From Apodemus sylvaticus (taxonomy: Eukaryota; Chordata; Mammalia; Rodentia; Muridae), in the NCBI RefSeq assembly GCF_947179515.1, contig NC_067473.1, positions 129,849,435 to 129,913,434 on the forward strand: a stretch of 64,000 bases of DNA, given 5' to 3'. The notes below the pieces were generated by a model. That model searched no databases. It was not told the DNA's origin and worked only from the letters and a program-made list of their open reading frames with translations. This document shows positions 57,244 through 64,000 of the stretch, in pieces; within the stretch, counting starts at the first letter, position 1, and each line of letters begins with the position of its first letter. Made by a program: the position numbers and the translations under genes.

Positions 57244-57721
57244 AAGATTACCTTAGGTATAGCAAAGGCTCAGACCAAGTTCCAAAGGTAATCTTGTCAA
57301 ATGTCAGTTTGCCACAGAGAAATGGTTTGGGAAACAGGCCAGCAGTGCGGCATTTGACGAATCCCATGTGGATGCTTACAACTCTGGAGTCTGTCTTAGG
57401 CTGGGCATTCTATTAATGTTCTTCTCAGTTGTCTTAAGACATCCATTTAGAAAGAACAGACGGGCCTTTTCTTCATTTATAGCTCTTTTGCTATCTGACT
57501 ACCCATCTCCCTCCATAATTAAATGCTGTGAATAAAATAATAAACATAATTGTATTTGTGCCATTACTCACTGCAGAAATTATATCTTTACATTTCCTAT
57601 GAGAATCGGAGTAGCCGTGCTTGCTTCTTTCACACTGCAGAGAGCTGAACCAAAGTCACAGACTTTTCTAAATTCTCTGAGTCTGGGAAGGACTTTTTGG
57701 ATTCACAAAACCACATTTGAG
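57244..57721. other. Unique non-coding sequence
   Basis: I recognise no repeat. On the minus strand this lies downstream of the candidate terminal exon. Confidence 0.4.
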
Positions 57722-57734
57722 ACAAATAATTTTG

Positions 57735-58119
57735 CAGTATACATGAATATTTTTATTCCTTCTCTATGAGGAAGATTTACCTGACCCATGAAAAAATGTG
57801 ATAGAATACTGTCCATGAAAAACAGAGGTTTGGAAACAGGCATCTGTCTAGGCATAAAGTCACACACATTAGCAAAGGCAGAATTAGTACAGGCTACAAA
57901 CCTCTCCAAGACCCAGCTAGCCAACTGTCCCACCAATTTCTCATTTGCTGTTGAAGCCAAGGCATACCACAAAAGTACTTATTCCAGAACATTGTAGTCT
58001 TGCTTTCTGGTATCAGAAAGTTCTAGAAGGGCATCCTCACACAAGGGTATCCGTTTTCTTCTGCATCATCTCTAGTCTGTTCTCATTGTTTCTCTCAGCC
58101 AAAGGCTTCTTGGCATGAT
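57735..58119 (-). CDS. Candidate last exon of an unrecognised gene (coding part 58117-58037)
   Basis: On the minus strand a T/C tract (about 58143-58125) ends in gacag at 58120, a strong 3' splice-site pattern. Immediately after it one frame is open for 26 codons (58117-58040) and stops at TGA 58039-58037. The peptide starts HAKKPLAE and ends QKKTDTLV. Thr at the third-last and Val at the last position would suit a class I PDZ ligand. AATAAA occurs on the same strand at 57757-57752, so a 3' UTR of roughly 300 bp would end near 57735. I do not recognise the protein and see no upstream exon in the window. Chance remains possible because the open stretch is short. The 3' end is approximate. Confidence 0.3.
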
Positions 58120-59499
58120 CTGTCAAAAAAGAAAAAAAGAAACACTTTGGATAATTCTACCAGAAATGTGCAAAGTGGAAGCGGGAAACTGGCTCCATTA
58201 GAATAAATTATTCCTGGTTCTCTCAGCATTTATGTTTAATTTTCATACTTGGCCTCATTATAAGTATTGCTAGTTCCCATGTTTCTCAAGTCCGTACATG
58301 GTGCTATACATGTGAGATCCCACACAGCCTTTAATGTGTGTCAAAATCATTGTCTTTCTCAGTTTGCAGAACCTAAGCAAAATCCCTCACATCCAAACAT
58401 AATGCTGTACCACGACACCCTAAAACAACCCCCCGACTAAGAGTTCATTCCTCTACATCTTAGAGTCTAAGAGAAACTGATTATTCTACACTTTTCAGAA
58501 AAAAGGAAATCTCGGGGGTAGGAGGACAACTCTAGAATAACAAACTGTTAAAATAGCGGCAAATGTCAACATCCATGGACCGGTTTTTGGATATGTCAAA
58601 CATTTAAGAAATGTCTACGTATCTAATTAATTTCTAAATTCTAGATTCTGTACTTGCATATGGAAGTTTTATTTTTTATTTTTTTTAAGATTTTTTTTAT
58701 TCCTTTGCTCTTCTTTTTTTTATTTGATATATTTTTATTTACATATTGAGGGGAATAATCTCTTCACCTAGAATCTAGCCAGTGTCCTACATTAAATAAC
58801 TAGCTCAGTTACTTGGGATAAAGCTCCTGAGAAGAGCTGTCTAATAGAACACTAAATATTTGTTTCTCTCAGATATTCTAAATGCTGGGATTTGTAGTCA
58901 TTTACAAGGATTTGGCTGGACCTTCTCAGTAAGAGGCGATTGCTTCCCCTTTCCCAGCAGCAGTCTTAAAGTCCTGTTAGTACTTAACCATTCATCCTGG
59001 CCTCCAGAAAATGCTGTGTTAGGAAAGGAAAACCAGACTCTTTGGCGAGAGCTGTGGAAGAAAGGGTGGGGCCTTATGAGTTACATGACTGCATACAATG
59101 TAGGCAATTTGATTTTGGCTCCACATTCAGGCTCTTGCATTTGGGCGGGGAACTCAAGTGGGCATGAGTAAGTCTCCCACTCAAGAGAGGACAGGTTTCA
59201 TTGCATCTGCAGAGCAAAGATGACCAAACAGAGGTCAGTTTAACCTTTTAGGTCATGCAGCAAGTTTAAAGGCTTCAAACTAAGTGACAGACAAGACAGT
59301 CCTTCAGTGGCAGATTTGATCAAGTCACTAGTCTGGGAAGTAAGTAGCAAATAGTGAGCAGACAAGATGATGTCATAGATGAGCTTTCATTGTTGGCTGG
59401 AATGGTCTGTGTGCTCCGTTGTCTCCAACATGTCAGACAAAGCACCTAGAACATAGCCTTATAGCATTTCCCAGGTGAAATGGTCTGCTAGAGTTCACT
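58120..59499. other. Unique non-coding sequence (possible intron on the minus strand)
   Basis: At 58715-58765 'tttttttatttgatatatttttatttacat' may be the last bases of a minus-strand L1. Otherwise I recognise nothing. A 103-codon plus ORF at 58860-59171 has no family signature. Confidence 0.35.
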
Positions 59500-59521
59500 G
59501 CATGATACACAAGACAGACAT

Positions 59522-59893
59522 TTATTTGGAAGCTACAAAGCAGAGCAGCCTGGTGAAATGTACAATGCTGACCATTGGGCCAGTAGACTTGGCAATAAAA
59601 TAGGAGCTCAAGTCACCCGTCTTAATGTCCAAACCAAGGACAGTTGGATGGCGTGTCACAGCAGATTATTTAAACTTTTCTAGAAGTTCAGGGATATATC
59701 TTTCAAGATCCGTAAGTACTTCAGAAGCAGGGCTCGCCAGACCAATCAATCTAGTGCAAAGTTTGTTTTTAGAACTCAAGTTCCTTGTTCTGCTTTGCAA
59801 GCAGATGTCTTCAAAGATATATTATGAAGAGATTATGTGATTTGGGGTGTAGCGATTCTGCCAGTTATAATTAAAAGGGCCAACATCCAAGTC
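59522..59893 (-). pseudogene. Possible decayed coding relic, very uncertain
   Basis: One minus-strand frame is open for about 23, 51 and 47 codons in succession. It is broken by in-frame TAA codons at 59824-59822 and 59668-59666 and ends at 59524-59522. The middle part has a protein-like ending (GLASPASEVLTDLERYIPEL). I recognise no family, and there is no poly(A) tract or duplication, so it may be chance. Confidence 0.15.
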
Positions 59894-60549
59894 TTGTTTT
59901 CTTTATAAACACTGCAGAGTGTGTCAGTGGCCAATCTAAAATTACCCAAAGAAGAGTGTGTGTTCTTCTTTAGCACAAGATAATGAAGATGGTGTGTGAA
60001 AAGCAGCACGGTTATAATAAGCTGGTGGACTTGTCCTATGCACAAGCTTGTCCAAATGTAATTATAGGAGTCTTAAGAGAATTGTTGCTTCCTAAACTGT
60101 CCAGTCAAGTGACTCAAAAGTTAATATGAGCAAATTAACAGCCTGGCTTTGAAAGTCTACCATTGTGCCTTCAAACATAGCTACCTGGAGTCAATTATCC
60201 CTCTCAAGTGGAAAGAGACCCCTTTTAGAAGTAGAAGCATCTCACTTCAGGGCATTCTCTACCAGCACTCCACACCCCCAGCCCCTGTATATTGTTTCTG
60301 GGAAGGGGAGGTAAGTATGAATCTGAAAACACAAAAGACTGACCGTCTGGCTCCTTTTCTCATGGATGGAGAACACAGGGCTGGTTAGAACCTGCTCTGA
60401 TGTTTATGTGGTTGGGAAAGGTGTGATTGCCAGACTCCACGTATGAGTCATTGGGGAAAGAAACAAGACAGGGACCCAGAGAAGAACGGAGAACATCTCA
60501 AGGTAATTGTTTACACATCGACTTCTGTAGCTGCAGCCTTCCTATATAC

Positions 60550-60552
<3 letters not shown>
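59894..60552. other. Unique non-coding sequence
   Basis: I recognise no gene or repeat. Confidence 0.35.

Positions 60553-60584
<32 letters not shown>
60553..60584. repeat. Poly(A) run of 32
   Basis: An isolated homopolymer without a recognisable SINE or L1 body upstream. I found no duplication around it. Confidence 0.95.
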
Positions 60585-60587
<3 letters not shown>

Positions 60588-60834
60588 TCTCAGATTCAAA
60601 CTATCAACATGCAGTTCAGTTGAGAATTGCAAAACACTCTGAGACACGGGACATCAGTGCTGAAAATCTAGGCTATCAGGAGAAATGTGTTTGGTGAAGA
60701 AGCCACAGCATCTCCTAAACAGGTACGGAGAGGGAATCCCAATGCATCCCGTGGGGAGTCCTCCCCAGGGCTGACACAGGATAGGGATTCCCAAAGCACC
60801 TTGGGTCTAAGGGACTCATGAAATGCAAAGCAAA
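60585..60834. other. Unique non-coding sequence
   Basis: Nothing is recognised between the poly(A) run and the next A-rich repeat. Confidence 0.35.
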
Positions 60835-60980
60835 GCAAAACAAAACAAAACAAACAGACAAACAAACAAAAACATCACTAAAAACTAGCCTCCTTTTTTT
60901 TTTCTGTAGATTTCCTTGCTTTGGATGCTCTCAGTGGGATGGAAAAAAACAAAAAACAAACAAACAAACAAACAAAGCTC
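60835..60980. repeat. Two (AAAAC)n/(AAAC)n patches
   Basis: A-rich simple repeats at 60835-60872 and 60947-60977 flank a short unique piece. Confidence 0.9.
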
Positions 60981-61781
60981 CTATCTCAAATTTAAGCAAG
61001 CTTAGCCCCAAGATCATCTGCAGCTGTAAAGGAAGAAAATGGTATAAATAAAAAGCAACTGAAGTTTAGGAGAACACTGTTTACCCAGTCCTCTGCCTGT
61101 TTTCCTGTGCTAAAGAGTTTGTATGTCCTTTTCTCTGGTGGTATGCATATACTGGGGAGAGACTGTCACACACTGTTTCTGTGTAAATAGATCCACACCA
61201 TTCCCTAACAATACTGGCAGAGTAGGATTTTTCAAATACAAAACACAATTGATTCTCTAATATCTGTGTGAAGAGCAAGATGTGCTGCCCTCTGGCCTAG
61301 TTTTGTCCCCACGCTCTGTAATCTCTTATTACATCATTTCCCCTTACTGTTTGGGGTTCTGAGGAAAACCCTTCATACATTTGTTTCTGATAGGACCATG
61401 TTTCTCCTTGTCACAAAGATGAAGATGATTTTACATTTATATGTAAATCAATTAGCATATACATCCTGGACTGTATATCCCATTCAAACATGAACATGGG
61501 CTGGAGCTCCTAATAGCTCCATAGTTGGGGACTTCTCTTTTCTGCTGCCATTGCTAATCTGGTTAAGAGACACTAGACTGCAAAAACAAATGGTCCAAGC
61601 ATTTCATCATTTTAACACGGCAGAAGCTGATGTCTTTCTTAGTCCAGATATGGGTTTGAACTGAACAATTGCTCTGCTCCATGGAGTCATGCATAGATCC
61701 AGGCTTTTTCTTTCTACTGCTTATCCCTCTTGGAAGTCCCAGAGGCCTTCCCAAGGTTTTGGCATTTATCATACAGCAAAC
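60981..61781. other. Unique non-coding sequence
   Basis: I recognise no gene or repeat. Confidence 0.4.
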
Positions 61782-61803
61782 AAAAAAAAAAGAAAGAAAG
61801 AAA

Positions 61804-61882
<79 letters not shown>
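61782..61882. repeat. (GAAA)n array
   Basis: About 90 bp of nearly perfect GAAA units. Lys/Arg/Glu-rich and Phe/Leu/Ser-rich ORFs here are artefacts. Confidence 0.97.
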
Positions 61883-62980
61883 GGGTAAGGAGTGAAAACA
61901 AATACATAGATTGCTTTTGTCCACACCCTCTAGCTTGAGTATCATTAAAATGGCTGCCTCTTGCTGCAGGACAGGCTAGGGAACTTGGCCTTCCTAGTAA
62001 TATCCACAGTTTTGGCCTCTACCACAACTAGATAAGATCACTAAGATTTCTCCAACAGTTAATGGCTACTCCCAAAACTTAGTATCACTGAGGAAAGAAA
62101 ATGGTCTTCAAATCCAATTTTTCAAGGAAGGGAAGTACCAGCATGAAATGGATAGGCAAGGTGGTTTATGTCTGTCTAGGAATCTGCTAGATGGTTTGGT
62201 CAATACAGTTTTTCTGTTACAGTGAACCTCAAAACACATACATTTCTCAAAATGAGCTCTGAAGAATCAGCGAGAGGGTGTGCAGATTTCCGTATTCCCT
62301 TTAGGAATTTTTCATTTTTGTATTGTGTCCATGAGCCAAAGTGAAAATAGCTTTGCACAAAATGGAAGTTACACTCAAAAGCGGCAATTGTGTCCTCTCT
62401 TGCTGAGTTGCAGCAGAATCTCACAGGCAGTGATGTAACATTGCAAGCAGGATCTGTCTCTCCAATGTTTGTCTGGGGCATTGTCAAACAGATCAGGAAA
62501 AAGGAACATGTGCAGTATGACTTTTCAATCAGCAGGCACAAAAAGACCCTGGTAGATAAGTCAGTTGAAAGAGAACGTGTACCGCACCTCACTGCCAGGA
62601 TTGTAAAGACACCATTTTATGTTTGACATGGAAGATAGTCTGAAAGAATAATTTATCTGCGAAAAGAATCGACTTGCTCTATAGAACTGACAAATTTAGT
62701 GTTTCTCTGATTAATGTGTCTATATCAACCTTAGCATTTGGTTACGTTTTTCTTTTCCTTTTGGGAAAATACATACAGTGAACTTGGTTGGGCTCTTTGA
62801 TGTACAAATCTAACATTAAATTGGATTTCTGATTGAGTGACAAAGGTAGACTAAAATGAAATGCTAACGTCATCTCCAAAATTGATTAAGTTCATTATTT
62901 AATGATGGCATTCTTTACCATAAAAAAGTGTTTATCGAATTTCTTTTATTATATTAATTGTCTATCTTTTTAAGTCTTTT
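61883..62980. other. Unique sequence with a 130-codon minus-strand ORF
   Basis: The ORF from 62592 to 62200 (minus) is the longest non-repeat ORF in the window, and a 78-codon plus ORF overlaps it. It is rich in Cys and Phe at the start, shows no known domain and has no clear splice or start context. Conserved non-coding DNA is an equally good explanation. Confidence 0.35.
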
Positions 62981-63162
62981 TCAATTTATGTATATGTGTG
63001 TGCATGCATGTGTACATATGTGTGTCTGTCTGTCTGTCTGACTATATGAGGGTATACATGCATGAGTGCAGGTACCATTACAGGCAATTTTGAGTCATGA
63101 CGATAGTGGGTTTCCCTGCAAGAGCAGTACAAACTCTTAACAGTTGAGCCATTCCTTCAAAC
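62981..63162 (-). repeat. B3-type SINE, diverged, with (TCTG)n
   Basis: 'tttatgtatatgtgtgtgcatgcatgtgtacatatgtgtgtctg' expanded to (TCTG)n at 63023-63041, then 'ccctgcaagagcagtacaaactcttaacagttgagccattc', fits a reverse B3. Confidence 0.75.
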
Positions 63163-64000
63163 TTTTTAATGGTTATTGCTTCCTTCCATTTGGGATGGAT
63201 GGTAGGAATATGGTGTCCTTCTTTGTCTGAGTTTCCATCGCAACTTGCCTCTTTGTTCCTCGTGTTTACAATATTAAAAGCTGGTGGCCAACAGTAGGTC
63301 CTTTACTTCATTATACCTCTAACACTGGCCAATATGTGGCACAGCAAGTCTCCTTTACCAGTAAGGAAGAAAGAGTTCTGCTGCCTAAGCAATAATGCAG
63401 TGCTTTCTTATCACCTAGAATTTTTATTCTGTACTTCCCAAAAGAACAGTTTTAGACTTAGACACATATTTTTATCATATTTCACACTTGTACAAACATA
63501 AAAAGTAAAACATAAGTAAAATAAGTTGGTTAAAGTGTTCTTAAAATCTCTGCATATTTATGGTCCTACCCTTAGGAATTCATCTTTGACGTAGCTGACG
63601 GTGCCTGTGCTTTTCCACCTGCTCTCCTCCCCTGCCTTCTCGGACCGAAGAGTGTTCCACTGTCATCTCTGAGACTCGCTCCCAAACAGCTGACCATTAG
63701 TATAGCAAGCTTTTGTGAGCAAGCCCAAAGGATGGTACCTCTCCCAAAAGGATGTTGTATGTTAAGTTGAGAAAAATGTATACAGAGAGTTTGTAAAATC
63801 CTGTGTGTGGATTAAGGTTCATCTCAAATCATAACCAACAGCTTGTCTCAGCCCCCTTCCTTATCTGCTGCTTCCCAGATCTGTGCTGTGACATCACATC
63901 TTGTCTTTACCGCATCTTTTCTGCTTATTGGCATAGACTCTTCATATTCTAATATCAATGACGGCCTTCATTGACTATGTCCATTGTGATTTATAAGATA
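63163..64000. other. Unique non-coding sequence
   Basis: I recognise no gene or repeat up to the window edge. Confidence 0.4.

Noticed and set aside
60553..60584. Poly(A) tail of a processed pseudogene
   Set aside because: I found no recognisable body upstream and no matching direct repeats on the two sides.
61563..61938. ORFs of 89 and 114 codons
   Set aside because: They run through the GAAA array; the Lys/Glu/Arg or Phe/Leu/Ser content comes from the repeat.

Overview
The window looks like ordinary non-coding euchromatin from a muroid rodent, most probably house mouse. The clearest species clue is the B1 SINE at 17502-17630, which carries the short 'tttctgagttcg' form that I associate with Mus B1 rather than rat B1. 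The window also holds L1 3' ends of the mouse/rat type, many B2/B3/B4-class tRNA-derived SINEs and long CA, GA, GATA and TA microsatellites, with no obvious fresh rat-type ID elements. CpG is scarce. I see no CpG island, tRNA or rRNA gene, no complete protein-coding gene and no recognisable retroviral LTR. Almost all short ORFs fall in repeats or are too short to support.

Layout. Positions 1-13000 are unique AT-rich DNA with scattered SINEs, a 5'-truncated L1 with perfect target-site duplications at 5148-5860 and a URR1-like DNA transposon at 10613-10851. Positions 13000-25000 hold an L1 3' UTR, a 36-bp U2 snRNA fragment flanked by duplications (16188-16259), a young B1 and a tail-to-tail pair of L1 ORF2 fragments (22142-23595). 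Positions 25000-46000 are dominated by SINEs, MIR relics and microsatellites: (TTCTC)n at 29594, (GGGTT)n at 30604, (TATG)n/(TA)n at 31570-31811 and GATA at 45453-45724. Positions 47395-50483 are a repeat-in-repeat complex: an ancient L1 invaded by a B3 SINE and a second U2 fragment, abutting a 5'-inverted L1. From 50500 to the end the DNA is mostly unique, with old repeats and some AT-rich stretches that read like conserved non-coding sequence.

The only gene-like signal I can argue for is a possible last exon on the minus strand (about 58119 down to 57735). It has a strong polypyrimidine tract and AG acceptor, a 26-codon open frame, a stop codon and a downstream AATAAA. I do not recognise the product. 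No undescribed system is evident. The most informative items are the two tail-less U2 retro-fragments, the L1 with a probable 38-bp 3' transduction, the inverted L1 structures and the candidate terminal exon. All family names rest on recall of consensus sequences, not on a database search.
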